DNA of 64,000 bases from Hyphomicrobiales bacterium (GCA_900472575.1 UCIV01000021.1:96686-160685), one strand, 5' to 3'; shown: positions 50,061-61,417, counted from the stretch's first letter. The notes: generated by a model not told the origin, from the sequence alone. Made by a program: numbers and translations.

Positions 50061-51560
50061 CTACTTCGAAGACGCCTTCTTCTTTTCCACCGTGACGGTC
50101 GGCTCCACCGTTGTCGGCGTGGCCGCATCCGTCAGCTGAACGGTTTTGGAGGGCGTTTCCTCCGTCCGCTTTTCTCCCATCCGGTTCCAGGCATCGAGGC
50201 CAGCGATCTTGTAGGCTTCGGCAAGCGTCGGATAGTTGAAGGTGTTCTCGACGAAATATTCGACGGTGCCTTTGAGGTTCAGAACGGCCTGGCCGATATG
50301 GACCAGCTCGGTCGCGCCTTCGCCGACGATATGGACGCCAAGCAGACGCCGCGTCTTCAGCGAAAAGATCAGCTTCAAGAGGCCGCTATCGAGACCCATG
50401 ATGTGGCCGCGCGACGTTTCGCGGAACCGGGCGACACCGCATTCATAGGGGATGCCGCGCTCGCGCATCTCTTCCTCTGTCAGGCCGCAGGTGGAAATTT
50501 CCGGCACAGCATAGATGCCATAAGGGAAATATTTCTGCGGCTCCTTGGCCATCGCGCCGACTGCGACACGGGCCGCGATCCGCCCCTGTTCCATCGAAGT
50601 GGAGGCAAGGCTCGGAAAGCCGACAACGTCGCCGGCGGCATAGATGCCAGGCACGGAGGTCTCGAAGGTTTCCGGGTTGACGCGAAGCCGGCCCCGGCTG
50701 TCTGCATCCAGTCCCGCGGCCGCGAGGTTCAGTGTATCGGTCGCGCCGACGCGTCCGGCTGCGTAGAGCACCATGTCGGCGACGATCCTGCGGCCTGTAT
50801 CCACCGTCACGGCAACCTTGCCATCCGCCAGTTTCTCCACCTTCTCGGCCTTCTGCCCGAGCAGAAGCTTCATGTTGCGGTCACGCAGCTGATAGGTGAA
50901 GTCCTCGATGATTTCCTTGTCGATGAAATCGAGAAGCGTCGATTTCGGATCGATGACGGTAACCGCAGCGTCTAGCGCGGAAAAGATCGTCGCGTATTCG
51001 ATGCCGATTACACCGGCGCCGATCACCACGATCGAGCGGGGGAGATTGTGGATCTCCAACAATTCGTCGCTGTCTAGAACCGTCTTGTTATCGAAGGGAA
51101 TCGATTCCGGACGATAGGGGCGGGTGCCGACAGCGAGCAGGATGCTCTTGCCCGAGACGTGAACAGTATCGTCATCGTCCTTGACGATCTGCATCGTGTC
51201 CTTCGAAACGAAGCTCGCCTTGCCGCGAATATGCTGAACCCGGTTGCGGGCAAACTGATGTTCCAGAACGTCGACCTCGTGGTCGAGCGTGATCAGCAGA
51301 CGGCGGCGCAGGTCTTCTGCGCTGATCTCCTGCTTGACCCTGTAAGAACGGCCATAAAAGCCACGCTCCCGCCAGCCGGAAAGATTGAGCGCCGTTTCGC
51401 GCAGTGTCTTCGACGGGATCGTGCCGGTATGAACCGATACGCCGCCGACGCGCCGACCTTGCTCGACGACGAGCACCTTTTTGTCGAGCTTTGCCGCCTG
51501 GATGGCAGCACGCCGTCCGGCCGGTCCGCTGCCAACCACGATGAGGTCGTACTGGTGCAT
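50061..51560 (-). CDS. sthA: soluble pyridine nucleotide transhydrogenase
   Basis: Flavoprotein that interconverts NADPH/NAD+ and NADP+/NADH. 499 residues; homologues are about 466, and the extra is a C-terminal Thr/Lys-rich tail (ending VTVEKKKASSK). The N-terminal FAD motif is DLIVVGSGPAGRRAAIQAAK (residues 4-23); the redox loop reads RVGGVSVHTGTIPSKTLRET, where disulfide reductases have two cysteines and this has none, in line with the STH type; the NAD site is VVIGAGVIGIEYATIF (about 177-192). ATG 51560 was chosen (MHQYDLIVVGSG); the frame is open to 51599. Confidence 0.92.
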   Translation of the reverse strand: MHQYDLIVVGSGPAGRRAAIQAAKLDKKVLVVEQGRRVGGVSVHTGTIPSKTLRETALNLSGWRERGFYGRSYRVKQEISAEDLRRRLLITLDHEVDVLEHQFARNRVQHIRGKASFVSKDTMQIVKDDDDTVHVSGKSILLAVGTRPYRPESIPFDNKTVLDSDELLEIHNLPRSIVVIGAGVIGIEYATIFSALDAAVTVIDPKSTLLDFIDKEIIEDFTYQLRDRNMKLLLGQKAEKVEKLADGKVAVTVDTGRRIVADMVLYAAGRVGATDTLNLAAAGLDADSRGRLRVNPETFETSVPGIYAAGDVVGFPSLASTSMEQGRIAARVAVGAMAKEPQKYFPYGIYAVPEISTCGLTEEEMRERGIPYECGVARFRETSRGHIMGLDSGLLKLIFSLKTRRLLGVHIVGEGATELVHIGQAVLNLKGTVEYFVENTFNYPTLAEAYKIAGLDAWNRMGEKRTEETPSKTVQLTDAATPTTVEPTVTVEKKKASSK

Positions 51561-51617
51561 GAAATTCTCCGTTTGGAACCCGCTGGTCTCGCCAGCCAAA
51601 ACAACCAGACCTGATCT

Positions 51618-51719
51618 ACACGACTATTCTAAAATTCTGATTGCATGCGGCAATTTTTCGAAAATGACAAAAGACAACTGCGTGAGCAAGGCCCAAGCCT
51701 GTCTAAGAACACGACTATT
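51618..51719 (-). promoter_or_regulatory. direct repeat upstream of sthA
   Basis: ACACGACTATT occurs at 51618-51628 and 51709-51719 (read AATAGTCGTGT on the minus strand), 91 bp apart, both in the 199-bp gap upstream of sthA. It may be a regulator site; identity unknown. Confidence 0.3.
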
Positions 51720-51759
51720 GTGCGGTGCAGCGATGATGGTTTTCGAGTGATGCTGGTGG

Positions 51760-52611
51760 TTATCGGTCGTTTCGCGTGGTCTTGAGCAGCTGTCTGACGC
51801 GCTCGGCATCGGCTTCGGTCATCGGTGTGAACACGACAAGGCCGAGATCCGGCCGGCCATCGACGGTAAAGGAGGAATATTCCATCATCAGGTCGCCGGC
51901 GATCTCGTGGCGGAAATGCTTCGTTCCGGCTCCGTAATTCTGGATATCGTAGTTCTGCCAGATCGCACTGAACTCGGGGCTTGCCTGGCTGAGCTGTTTG
52001 ACCATCGCCTGCAGAGCTTGCGCAGGTGCCGCCTTGATCGCTTCGGCACGGAAAGACGCGACCGCTGAGCGAGCGTCCCGTTCCCAGTTGACCATATGTC
52101 CGCGAACCCGTTGGTTGCAAAAGATCAGCTTCAGAATGTTGCGCTCTTCCGGCGGCAGGAGAGCGTAATCGGTCATGACCACGCTTGCCGCCGCATTCCA
52201 GCCGACGACGTCCCAAAGCGCGGTGCGCAGCACCGCCGGGCTGAATGTCATCGCATCCAGAACCCGCTGCAACTGCGCCGATATGGGTTCGAACGGCTGG
52301 TGACGGATTTCCGGCGGTCGGTGTTGCGCCAGCAGAAAAAGATGTTCGCGCTCGGCGCTGGTGAGTGTCAGCGCCCTTGCGAGCCGGTCCAGTACATCGC
52401 TCGAAGGCGAGCCGCCGCGGCCCTGTTCCAGCCACGTATACCATGTGGCGCTGACATTTGCGCGCTGCGCGACTTCTTCGCGCCTCAGACCCGGTGTGCG
52501 CCGACGAGTTGCTTCGATACCGAATTCCGCCGGATCGAGCTTTGCCCGGCGATCCTTCAGGTAGCTCCCAAGCGGATTGTCGTCCCGCGCTTTGTCGATC
52601 GCCTCTGCCAT
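51760..52611 (-). CDS. XRE-type regulator with MmyB-like sensor domain
   Basis: A 283-residue transcription factor. The N-terminal helix-turn-helix is RTPGLRREEVAQRANVSATW followed by YTWLEQGR (about residues 38-65). The C-terminal half (about 105-280) matches the MmyB-like ligand-binding domain, with WDVVGWNAAASVV and RVRGHMVNWERDAR. Such regulators usually control the neighbouring, divergently read SDR or oxidoreductase gene, here at 52717. ATG 52611; 105 bp separate the two start codons. Confidence 0.88.
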   Translation of the reverse strand: MAEAIDKARDDNPLGSYLKDRRAKLDPAEFGIEATRRRTPGLRREEVAQRANVSATWYTWLEQGRGGSPSSDVLDRLARALTLTSAEREHLFLLAQHRPPEIRHQPFEPISAQLQRVLDAMTFSPAVLRTALWDVVGWNAAASVVMTDYALLPPEERNILKLIFCNQRVRGHMVNWERDARSAVASFRAEAIKAAPAQALQAMVKQLSQASPEFSAIWQNYDIQNYGAGTKHFRHEIAGDLMMEYSSFTVDGRPDLGLVVFTPMTEADAERVRQLLKTTRNDR

Positions 52612-52629
52612 TGTCGTCAGCCTGTTAGT

Positions 52630-52640
52630 CCCGATACGGG
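52630..52640. promoter_or_regulatory. candidate operator palindrome
   Basis: CCCGATACGGG (CCCG-ATA-CGGG, 52630-52640) lies 19 bp upstream of the regulator gene and 77 bp before the SDR gene. A position between divergent genes suits an operator for the XRE regulator. Confidence 0.3.
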
Positions 52641-52716
52641 TATAAGGTCACGGCTTTTATCGCCCGCATCCGGATCATATTCGACATCCGTCAACATGCC
52701 AGCATGAGGGTTTCAT

Positions 52717-53613
52717 ATGCGTGTCTTTGTTACGGGTGCAACGGGTTTTGTCGGTTCCGTCGTCGTTCGGGAGCTTGTTTCTGCGGGTCATCAGGTTCTC
52801 GGCCTGTCGCGCTCCGATGCCGGCAGCGCCTCGCTGCAGGCTGCAGGGGCCGATGTTCATCGTGGCTCTCTGGATGATCTCGCCAGCCTTCAAGCCGGAG
52901 CGGCTGCCGCGGATGCGGTGATCCATACGGGCTTCAACCACGACTTTTCCAAATTCAAGGAGAACTGTGAGGCGGATCGACGGATCATAGCGGCCCTAGG
53001 TGACGCGCTCGCCGGATCCAATCGTCCTTTTCTGGTGACATCCGGCACGGGCCTGCTTCAGCTGGGGCGGCCGGCCACGGAAGACGATCTGCCGAATGTC
53101 GGTTCATCCGTCATTCCCCGTGTCGCGACCGAAGAGGCCGTGGCGGCAATAGTCGAGCGTGGCGTCAAAGCCTCCCTGATCCGTCTGCCGCCCTCGGTTC
53201 ATGGAACCGGCGACCATGGTTTCGTCCCGATGTTGATCGCCAAGGCGCGCGAGACTGGCGTCTCCGCCTATGTCGGCGATGGTGAGAACCGCTGGCCGGC
53301 GGTCCATCGGTTCGACGCCGCAAACGTCTATCGTTTGGCGCTGGAGCGGGGAGCACTTGAGCCGCGCTACCATGCGGTGGCGGAAGAAGGCGTCCCGTTC
53401 AGGCAGATTGCCGAACTGATCGGCCGCCGTCTCGGCGTGCCGGTCGTCTCCAAAAGCCATGAAGAGGCCGCCACACACTTTGGTTGGTTCGCCCATTTCG
53501 CCGGCATGGACAGCCCGGCATCGAGCGCGAAAACGAAAGCGTGGTTGAACTGGAAGCCGACCCAACCCGGCCTGCTGGAGGATCTCGATCAGGACGCCTA
53601 TTTCGCCGGCTGA
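52717..53613 (+). CDS. NAD-dependent epimerase/SDR-type oxidoreductase
   Basis: An extended-SDR protein (298 residues). The nucleotide-binding loop is [20 protein letters not shown] (residues 4-23), with [20 protein letters not shown] after the second strand; [12 protein letters not shown] is the NAD-side loop. The classical YxxxK catalytic pair is not evident, as in the atypical SDR group (NmrA or isoflavone-type), so an oxidoreductase role is not certain. Divergent from the XRE gene, which probably regulates it. AGGG lies 5 nt upstream of ATG 52717. Confidence 0.87.
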   Translation: MRVFVTGATGFVGSVVVRELVSAGHQVLGLSRSDAGSASLQAAGADVHRGSLDDLASLQAGAAAADAVIHTGFNHDFSKFKENCEADRRIIAALGDALAGSNRPFLVTSGTGLLQLGRPATEDDLPNVGSSVIPRVATEEAVAAIVERGVKASLIRLPPSVHGTGDHGFVPMLIAKARETGVSAYVGDGENRWPAVHRFDAANVYRLALERGALEPRYHAVAEEGVPFRQIAELIGRRLGVPVVSKSHEEAATHFGWFAHFAGMDSPASSAKTKAWLNWKPTQPGLLEDLDQDAYFAG

Positions 53614-53627
53614 AGCCGGGCGAGGGG

Positions 53628-54434
53628 TCAGATCAGCCTCAACCCCTTGAGGCTGGCATGACCGTCCTTGCCGATGATGATGTGGTCGTGGACGGTGATG
53701 CCGAGCGGCTTTGCCGTATCCACGATCGTTTTGGTCATGTCGATATCGGCGCGTGACGGGGTCGGGTCTCCGCTCGGGTGATTGTGGACGAGAATGATGG
53801 CGGTGGCGGAAAGCTCCAGCGCTCGCCGCACCACTTCGCGCGGATAGACCGGCGTGTGATCGACCGTTCCCTTGCCCTGGATTTCATCGGCGATCAGCGC
53901 ATTGCGCTTGTCGAGAAACAGGATGCGGAACTGCTCGCGGGATTCATAGGCCATGGCCGCATGGCAATAATCGATCACGGAAGACCAGGAAGAGAGAACC
54001 TGCTTTTCACGAAGCTCGCTGCGCAAAATCCGCTGGCCGACCGTCGCAACCAGTTTCAGATCGAGCGCGACGCTCTCGCCGATCCCCTTGATCTCCTGCA
54101 GCAGGCTTGTCGGGGCGCCAAACACGCCTGCAAGCGAACCGAAACGGGCCAATAGCGCCTTGGTGTCCCGGCGCGGGATCGAGCGGAACAGCAGAAGTTC
54201 GAGGATTTCGTAGTCGGCGAGCGACGTATCGCCATGGTCGCGATATTTGTCGCGCAACCGCTCGCGGTGTCCGAGATAGTGCTCGGCTGCTCCGGGCAGC
54301 TGATCCGCCTTGAGCGGCGGCCGTTTTCCCACATGTTCGGCAAAATAACCGCGCTCGTCGGCGAACAGGTCGTCGCGGCCCGTCTCCTCGGCTGGTTCAT
54401 GCGAATCTTGCGAGGAGGCGGGGCGCTTGTTCAT
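53628..54434 (-). CDS. radC: RadC (JAB/MPN-domain) protein
   Basis: A 268-residue RadC-family protein: N-terminal helix-hairpin-helix region with [20 protein letters not shown] (about residues 110-129) and a JAMM metalloprotease-like core with [20 protein letters not shown] (HxHPSGxxxPSxxD, about 214-233). The RadC role in DNA repair is not established. Its ATG follows the map stop after 3 bp, so it is the last gene of phaC-sfsA-map-radC. The leader segment up to about residue 45 is variable and charged. Confidence 0.93.
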   Translation of the reverse strand: MNKRPASSQDSHEPAEETGRDDLFADERGYFAEHVGKRPPLKADQLPGAAEHYLGHRERLRDKYRDHGDTSLADYEILELLLFRSIPRRDTKALLARFGSLAGVFGAPTSLLQEIKGIGESVALDLKLVATVGQRILRSELREKQVLSSWSSVIDYCHAAMAYESREQFRILFLDKRNALIADEIQGKGTVDHTPVYPREVVRRALELSATAIILVHNHPSGDPTPSRADIDMTKTIVDTAKPLGITVHDHIIIGKDGHASLKGLRLI

Positions 54435-54437
54435 GGA

Positions 54438-55280
54438 TCAGCCTTCGAGCGGCGCAAGTCCGGGGCGGTCGAAACCACCCGGCGAAAGGGTGAAGATCTC
54501 ACAGCCCGTGGCGGTAACGCCGATTGCGTGTTCGTATTGTGCCGAAAGCGACCGGTCGCGGGTCACCGCCGTCCAGCCATCGGCAAGAACCTTGACATGC
54601 GGCTTGCCCAGATTGATCATCGGCTCGATCGTGAAGATCATGCCCTCTTTCAGTTCCGGCCCTTCGTCGGATCTGCCGTAATGCAGGATGTTCGGCGAAT
54701 CGTGGAACAACTGCCCGACGCCATGGCCGCAGAAATCGCGCACGACGGAGCAGCGCTCGGCTTCCGCATAGGTCTGGATCGCTTCACCAATCGCGCCGGT
54801 GCGCACGCCGGGCTTGACGACGGCAATGCCGCGCATCAGGCATTCATACGTCACTTCCAGAAGACGCTCGGCAGCGCGCTTGATCTGCCCGACGGGGTAC
54901 ATTCGGCTGGAATCGCCGTGCCATCCGTCGAGAATGTAGGTGACGTCGATATTGACGATATCGCCTTCACGCAGCGGCTTGTCGTCCGGCATGCCGTGGC
55001 AGACGACATGATTGATCGATGTGCAGACCGAATATTTGTAACCGCGATAGTTCAGCGTCGCGGGAAGCGCGCCGTGATCCATGCCGAATTCGAAAACGAA
55101 CCGGTCGATCGCCGCGGTGGTAACGCCCGGCTTGATGATCGAAGCGAGTTCGTCGAGGCAACGTGCGGTCAGAAGACACGCCTTGCGCATGCCGGCGAAG
55201 TCGTCGGCCGTGTTGTAAAGGCGGATTGCACCCGTGTTTTTTTGGGGGGCGGAAACCGCCTCGATGTAATTGACCATCAT
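54438..55280 (-). CDS. map: methionine aminopeptidase, type I
   Basis: Removes the initiator Met from nascent proteins. 280 residues. The metal ligands are visible: NIDVTYILDGWHGDSSRMYP (two Asp, about residues 121-140), CGHGVGQLFHDSPNI (His, about 193), TIEPMIN (Glu) and QYEHAIGVT (Glu). Two adjacent ATGs (55280, 55277) follow GAGAGAAAT; the frame is open to 55520, but that extension is not family-like. Between sfsA (44-bp gap) and radC (3-bp gap). Confidence 0.95.
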   Translation of the reverse strand: MMVNYIEAVSAPQKNTGAIRLYNTADDFAGMRKACLLTARCLDELASIIKPGVTTAAIDRFVFEFGMDHGALPATLNYRGYKYSVCTSINHVVCHGMPDDKPLREGDIVNIDVTYILDGWHGDSSRMYPVGQIKRAAERLLEVTYECLMRGIAVVKPGVRTGAIGEAIQTYAEAERCSVVRDFCGHGVGQLFHDSPNILHYGRSDEGPELKEGMIFTIEPMINLGKPHVKVLADGWTAVTRDRSLSAQYEHAIGVTATGCEIFTLSPGGFDRPGLAPLEG

Positions 55281-55324
55281 ATTTCTCTCAATCGTTCCCC
55301 CGTTCATAATGCAGCACGCCCGCC

Positions 55325-56068
55325 TTAGTCCATGGCGAACAATAATTCCGACTGCATTCCTCCCGACAGGGGCGTCATTTCGATCAGATCCAGCGGTTCT
55401 ATTCCTTCGGGAGAAACCGCGCATCTGAGCGCGTATGCCTCGACACCACGGTTCTGTGCCCGGACAAATGCCGCAGCGTAAAACGGATCGAGGTCGGAGC
55501 AGATCGAGAAGCTTTGGCAATCCGATCGCTGGATCAGGTAGATCATCACTGCCCGGTGACCGAGTTCTGCCATGTCGCCAAGTTCTTCCAGATGTTTAGC
55601 GCCGCGCTTGGTGACCGTATCGGGAAACTCGGCCAATCCCGCCTGTCGGCTGAAATGGACGTTCTTCACCTCCACATAGGCATCCGGCAGACCGTCGCCC
55701 TTCAGTAGGAAATCGACCCGCGAATTGCGGCCGTATTTCTGCTCTCTCATGATTGTCGGATAACCTGAGAGGCTGGGGATAAGGCTTGCGCGGATTGCTT
55801 CTTCGGTGAGCTTGTTCGGCATGCCGGTATTGACGCCGACGATTTCGCCCTCAGCCTCGATCATCTCGAAGACATGCCGATACTTGCGCGTTGGGCTGTC
55901 ATGCTCGGAAAGCCAGATCCGCGATCCGGGTGTCGTCAGCCCACGCATCGAGCCGGTATTGGGGCAGGAGCCGGTGATCGGCGTACCGTCATCCAGAATG
56001 GCGTCGAACAGAAAACGCTTGTAGCGTTGCACCAGCGTGGCGGGAATAAGAGGAGAGTGAAAACGCAT
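55325..56068 (-). CDS. sfsA: SfsA homologue
   Basis: A 247-residue SfsA-family protein, first named for sugar fermentation stimulation; it has a nuclease-like fold and DNA-binding has been reported. Motifs: [20 protein letters not shown] (residues 1-20), [20 protein letters not shown] (about 33-52), [12 protein letters not shown] with VEVKNVHF (nuclease-like acidic core, about 118-140). ATG 56068 starts 10 bp after the phaC stop; an in-frame ATG at 56119 would overlap phaC and is less likely. Confidence 0.93.
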   Translation of the reverse strand: MRFHSPLIPATLVQRYKRFLFDAILDDGTPITGSCPNTGSMRGLTTPGSRIWLSEHDSPTRKYRHVFEMIEAEGEIVGVNTGMPNKLTEEAIRASLIPSLSGYPTIMREQKYGRNSRVDFLLKGDGLPDAYVEVKNVHFSRQAGLAEFPDTVTKRGAKHLEELGDMAELGHRAVMIYLIQRSDCQSFSICSDLDPFYAAAFVRAQNRGVEAYALRCAVSPEGIEPLDLIEMTPLSGGMQSELLFAMD

Positions 56069-56078
56069 GAGAAGTCCG

Positions 56079-57980
56079 TCAGGCGCGCGCCAGAACATAG
56101 GTGCCGGGGGCGTCTCCAAGCGGTGTTAGGGTTCGGTCGCCGGGAATGCGAGCCGGAACACGGTGGATATCCTGCGCCTCCACCCATGCCTGCCAATGCG
56201 GCCACCAGGAGCCGGCGGTTTCAGTCGCTTCCTTCAACCAGCCATCCAGCGTATCTGCAGACTTGGCACCTGTGTCGCCTTGGGCCCAATAACGATACTT
56301 CGTCCGGCTCGGTGGGTTGACGACGCCGGCAATATGCCCGGAGCCGGAGAGAACGAATTCGACCGGCCCGCCGAACAGGGCGTTGCCGCGAAAGACAGAG
56401 CGGGCAGGGGCAATGTGATCTTCGCGCGTGGCGAGATTGTAGATCGGGATGGTTATGTCGCGGAGATCGATCGAGCCGCCGCCGAGCTTCATCTGGCCGG
56501 CGGAGAGCGCATTATCGAGATAACAGCTTCGCAGGTAATAAGCGTGGTTGGCGGCCGCCACCCGCGTCGAATCGGAGTTCCAGTAGAGCAGGTCGAAGGC
56601 CATAGGCTCCTTGCCCTTCAGGTAGTTGTTGACGACATAGGGCCAGATCAGCTCCGAAGAGCGGAGAAGGTTGAACGCCGCCGCCATCTGCGACGCCGCC
56701 AGGTAACCGCTCGCCTTCATCTGCGCCTCGATGACGGCAAGCTGCTCCTCATCGACGAACACCTTCAATTCGCCGGCCTCGGCGAAATCCACCTGCGCGG
56801 TCAAAAGCGTGGCGGAGGCGATGCGCGTATCTTTCTTCTTCGCATGCCATGCAAGTGCCGCTGCAAGCAACGTTCCGCCGACGCAATAACCGATGACGTT
56901 GGACTGTTTCTCCCCGGTTGCCTGTTCGGCCGTATCGAGCGCGAAATCGATGCCTTCGCGAATGTAGGATTCCCAATCCTTTGCCGCATGATCGCGGTCC
57001 GGATTGACCCAGGAGATAACGAACACCGTATGCCCCTGATCGACGCACCACTTGATGAAGCTCTTTTCCGGCGTCAGATCGAGGATGTAGAACTTGTTGA
57101 TCCAGGGCGGCACGATCACCAGCGGGCGCTTTAATACCGTCTCGGTTGACGGCGCATATTGGATGATCTCGCAAAGCTCGTTGCGGGCGATCACCTTTCC
57201 CGGCGTGATTGCGAGGTTGGTGCCGACGGAAAACCGGGTGGCATCGGTCTGGCGCAGTCGCAAATGCCCGCCGCCGGCGATCACGTCTTCGGTCAGCATC
57301 CGCATCCCGGTGACGAGGTTCATGCCCTGGCTTTCCACCGTCGCACGCCAGACCTCCGGATTGGTCATCGCGAAATTGCTGGGTGAAAAAGCGGCGGTGA
57401 ACTGCCTGACGTAGAAACGGGCCTTGTATTTGGTGATCTCGTCCAGCCCGTCCGCCTCGCTCACCAGCCTTTCGGCCCAGGTGGCGCTTGCCAGGTAGAT
57501 CTGCCGCAGGAAGGAGAAAAACGGATTGCGATACCAGTCCTCGTCGGCAAAGCGCCGGTCCTTGTTTGCCGCCATCTCGGCCTCGGCGCTCTTTTCCTCT
57601 GTCCCGCCCGTCTGCTGAATGCTGCGCATCCAGATCTCGAAATAGGTGGATAGAAGCAGTGTTTGCGCTTCGAGCATCCGTTTTTGGTCGGAAGTCCAGT
57701 ATTCTGTGAGCGCCGACATGGTCTTGATGAAATCGCCGATCGGCCCGGCGAAAAGATCATCCGATGTCTCGCCGCGTTCGCGTGGACCGAGCCATTCGGA
57801 GGCGGCGCGACCCAGATTCTCGAATGCCCGCGCAGCATTCATCATCAGGGACTGGGGGTCCTTGATCGCATAGGCTTCGAAGAAACGCGCATCGAAGCCC
57901 GGAAATTCCTGTCCGGAATGCCCGTGATCGTCGGACTTTTGCGCCAATCGCAGCCTCCCGTGCATGACCGTTGTTTTCAT
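56079..57980 (-). CDS. phaC: class I poly(R)-hydroxyalkanoate synthase
   Basis: Polymerises (R)-3-hydroxyacyl-CoA into polyester storage granules. 633 residues, in the class I range. The N-terminal part is variable (APPENDAGE-like helices with [12 protein letters not shown]); the catalytic alpha/beta-hydrolase core has the lipase-box variant [14 protein letters not shown] (Cys nucleophile, about residue 363), the conserved [20 protein letters not shown] segment, the Asp region (about 520, [11 protein letters not shown]) and the terminal His region ([13 protein letters not shown], about 549-561). No clear ribosome binding site precedes ATG 57980 or the alternative ATG 57965. First gene of phaC-sfsA-map-radC. 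phaA/phaB and phasins are not here. Confidence 0.95.
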   Translation of the reverse strand: MKTTVMHGRLRLAQKSDDHGHSGQEFPGFDARFFEAYAIKDPQSLMMNAARAFENLGRAASEWLGPRERGETSDDLFAGPIGDFIKTMSALTEYWTSDQKRMLEAQTLLLSTYFEIWMRSIQQTGGTEEKSAEAEMAANKDRRFADEDWYRNPFFSFLRQIYLASATWAERLVSEADGLDEITKYKARFYVRQFTAAFSPSNFAMTNPEVWRATVESQGMNLVTGMRMLTEDVIAGGGHLRLRQTDATRFSVGTNLAITPGKVIARNELCEIIQYAPSTETVLKRPLVIVPPWINKFYILDLTPEKSFIKWCVDQGHTVFVISWVNPDRDHAAKDWESYIREGIDFALDTAEQATGEKQSNVIGYCVGGTLLAAALAWHAKKKDTRIASATLLTAQVDFAEAGELKVFVDEEQLAVIEAQMKASGYLAASQMAAAFNLLRSSELIWPYVVNNYLKGKEPMAFDLLYWNSDSTRVAAANHAYYLRSCYLDNALSAGQMKLGGGSIDLRDITIPIYNLATREDHIAPARSVFRGNALFGGPVEFVLSGSGHIAGVVNPPSRTKYRYWAQGDTGAKSADTLDGWLKEATETAGSWWPHWQAWVEAQDIHRVPARIPGDRTLTPLGDAPGTYVLARA

Positions 57981-58097
57981 TTGTACATCGCGCCCGAAAC
58001 CGAATACAAGTGCCGGAAAGGACGACGATGGCGGATCACCGCCCGCGTCAAGGTCGGACAGGGTCCGATGACGGCATTGACGGAGATGGGGCAGGCC

Positions 58098-58499
58098 ATG
58101 GGAATTCTAAAGCGCGGGATCGGATGTTTGTCTGTCGCGGCACCTCTGGCTCTATTGCCGCTGCTGGCCTCCTGCAACAGTCAGAGCTTTGCGCTTGACG
58201 ACGGTATCCCCAGCACCGCGCCGCCGGCCGTTATTTCTCAGTCTAAGACTGAACGCGCGCCGGGTCCGCTGGTCAAGAAGGATACCGGCACCTATCCAAC
58301 CTTCGATCGCACGCTTCTCGCCGCCAACGAGCAGATCGAGGACGAGGATTACAACAAGACCGAGCCTCGTATGGCAGCACTTGCTCGTGCTCGCCGCAGC
58401 GGTTCGATCAGCGAAGCTGAATACAAGAAACGCGTCGCCGAATATCGCAAATTGGCCACTGAGCACGGCACTGACGCGCTGAACACCATCTCGAAGTAA
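58098..58499 (+). CDS. hypothetical lipoprotein
   Basis: A 133-residue lipoprotein: signal peptide MGILKRGIGCLSVAAPLALL, lipobox LLASC (Cys at about residue 26), then a short linker and a charged helical region (ARARRSGSISEAEYKKRVAE, about 94-113). ATG 58098 was chosen as giving the cleanest signal peptide; in-frame ATGs at 58086 and 58068 are possible. Divergent from phaC; 117 bp separate the two starts. Function unknown. Confidence 0.75.
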   Translation: MGILKRGIGCLSVAAPLALLPLLASCNSQSFALDDGIPSTAPPAVISQSKTERAPGPLVKKDTGTYPTFDRTLLAANEQIEDEDYNKTEPRMAALARARRSGSISEAEYKKRVAEYRKLATEHGTDALNTISK

Positions 58500-58608
58500 C
58501 GGGCCGCCTCTCTTAGCACTTGCCTTTCGTCCTGTTTGGCCGCAAAGCAATCGGATGCGACACATTGATGTCGCTCAATTGCTGCTTCGTGCGCCAATGG
58601 GAAGAGAG

Positions 58609-59829
58609 ATGGAAGAGTTTCATAAAGTCCGCAGACTGCCGCCTTACGTTTTCGAACAGGTCAACCGTTTGAAGGCCAGCGCGCGAGCGGGTGGCGCGGA
58701 CATTATCGATCTCGGCATGGGTAATCCCGACCTTCCGACACCGAAGGCGATCGTCGACAAGCTGTGCGAAGTGGTTCAGGACCCGCGCACCCACCGCTAC
58801 TCGTCCTCCAAGGGCATTCCGGGGCTGCGCCGCGCTCAGGCCGCCTATTACGCTCGCCGATTCGGCGTGAAGCTCAACCCGGATACACAGGTCGTTGCGA
58901 CTCTCGGCTCGAAGGAAGGCTTTGCCAACATGGCGCAGGCGATTACCGCGCCTGGCGATGTCATCCTTTGCCCCAACCCGACCTATCCGATTCACGCCTT
59001 CGGCTTCCTGATGGCAGGCGGCGTGATCCGCTCCATGTCGGTAGAGCCGGACGACAGCTTCTTCCCGCCGCTTGAGCGCGCGGTAAAGCACTCGATCCCC
59101 AAGCCGCTGGCGCTGATCATCAACTATCCGTCCAACCCGACGGCCTTTGTGGCGAGCCTCGATTTCTACAAGGACGTCATCGCATTCGCCAAGAAACATG
59201 ACATCATCGTGTTGTCTGACCTTGCCTATTCCGAGATCTATTTCGACGACAACAATCCGCCGCCGTCGGTACTGCAGGTTCCGGGCGCAATGGATGTCTG
59301 CGTTGAGTTCACCTCGATGTCGAAAACTTTCTCCATGCCGGGCTGGCGGATGGGCTTCGCCGTCGGCAACGAGCGCCTGATCGCAGCGCTGACGCGTGTG
59401 AAATCCTATCTGGATTACGGCGCGTTTACGCCGATCCAGGTTGCTGCAACCCACGCGCTGAACGGCGATGGCTCCGATATCGCGGAAGTCCGAAATGTCT
59501 ACAAGCGCCGCCGCGACGTGATGGTCGACAGCTTCGGCAAGGCCGGTTTCGAAGTGCCGCCGCCGGCTGCCACCATGTTTGCCTGGGCAAAGATCCCGGA
59601 AAAGTTCCGTCACCTCGGCTCGCTTGAATTCTCCAAGCTTCTCGTCGAAAAGGCGGACGTCGCTGTCGCTCCGGGTATCGGTTTCGGCGAAATGGGCGAC
59701 GATTACGTTCGCCTCGCACTCGTTGAAAACGAGCATCGGATCCGCCAGGCGGCCCGTAATATCAAGAAGTTTTTCTCGACCGTCGACGAGACGATGCACA
59801 ACGTCATTTCGTTGAATACGCATCGCTAA
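58609..59829 (+). CDS. PLP-dependent aminotransferase (AlaC/LL-DAP aminotransferase-like)
   Basis: Class I/II aminotransferase, 406 residues. Motifs: IIDLGMGNPDLPTPKAIVDK (residues 32-51), SSSKGIPGLRRAQAAYYARR, NYPSNPTAFVASLDFYKDVI (conserved Asn), VLSDLAYSEIYFD (Asp for the PLP ring) and FTSMSKTFSMPGWRMGFAVG (catalytic Lys in SMSKTF, about residues 232-251, with the conserved Arg next). It resembles AlaC and the LL-diaminopimelate aminotransferase group; substrate not decided by sequence. ATG 58609 (MEEFHKVRRLPP) has GGAAGAGAG just upstream; the frame is open to 58555. It precedes hom, a typical rhizobial pairing. Confidence 0.85.
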   Translation: MEEFHKVRRLPPYVFEQVNRLKASARAGGADIIDLGMGNPDLPTPKAIVDKLCEVVQDPRTHRYSSSKGIPGLRRAQAAYYARRFGVKLNPDTQVVATLGSKEGFANMAQAITAPGDVILCPNPTYPIHAFGFLMAGGVIRSMSVEPDDSFFPPLERAVKHSIPKPLALIINYPSNPTAFVASLDFYKDVIAFAKKHDIIVLSDLAYSEIYFDDNNPPPSVLQVPGAMDVCVEFTSMSKTFSMPGWRMGFAVGNERLIAALTRVKSYLDYGAFTPIQVAATHALNGDGSDIAEVRNVYKRRRDVMVDSFGKAGFEVPPPAATMFAWAKIPEKFRHLGSLEFSKLLVEKADVAVAPGIGFGEMGDDYVRLALVENEHRIRQAARNIKKFFSTVDETMHNVISLNTHR

Positions 59830-59855
59830 GTCGGTCATCGACCGTCATAATCCTC

Positions 59856-59881
59856 AAGCGGCCCGTTCGTGGCCGCTTTTT
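59856..59881 (+). terminator. Rho-independent terminator between the aminotransferase and hom
   Basis: AAGCGGCC (59856-59863), 7-nt loop, GGCCGCTTTTT (59871-59881), 26 bp after the stop and 20 bp before hom; may act as an attenuator-like separator. Confidence 0.85.
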
Positions 59882-59900
59882 CAAACATCGGGAATGCGAA

Positions 59901-61220
<1,320 letters not shown>

Positions 61221-61417
61221 AAAATCTCGGGCCGGCTGCGTAACAACAGCCAAGAACAAGAAGCCAAGGCGTAGCGTGTAGACCTGAAGGGGCGACGCGC
61301 TTTGGCCCTATTTTAGTATTTTGTGAAAATATTCCCGAATGACAGTTTGATGACTGGTCGCAGGGAGAAAATCGCCGTACACTCTCGTCATTCACCATCG
61401 CAGGAGGAGGCGTTTGC

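Noticed and set aside
49268..50128. A 286-codon minus-strand frame opposite rpsD
   Set aside because: It crosses two strong terminators and the S4 gene; not a gene.
56163..57134. A 323-codon plus-strand frame opposite phaC
   Set aside because: Antisense to PHA synthase with its GYCVGG box; no own features.
59830..59900. Possible riboswitch before hom
   Set aside because: The 71-bp gap is filled by a simple terminator hairpin; there is no room for a SAM or threonine-type aptamer.
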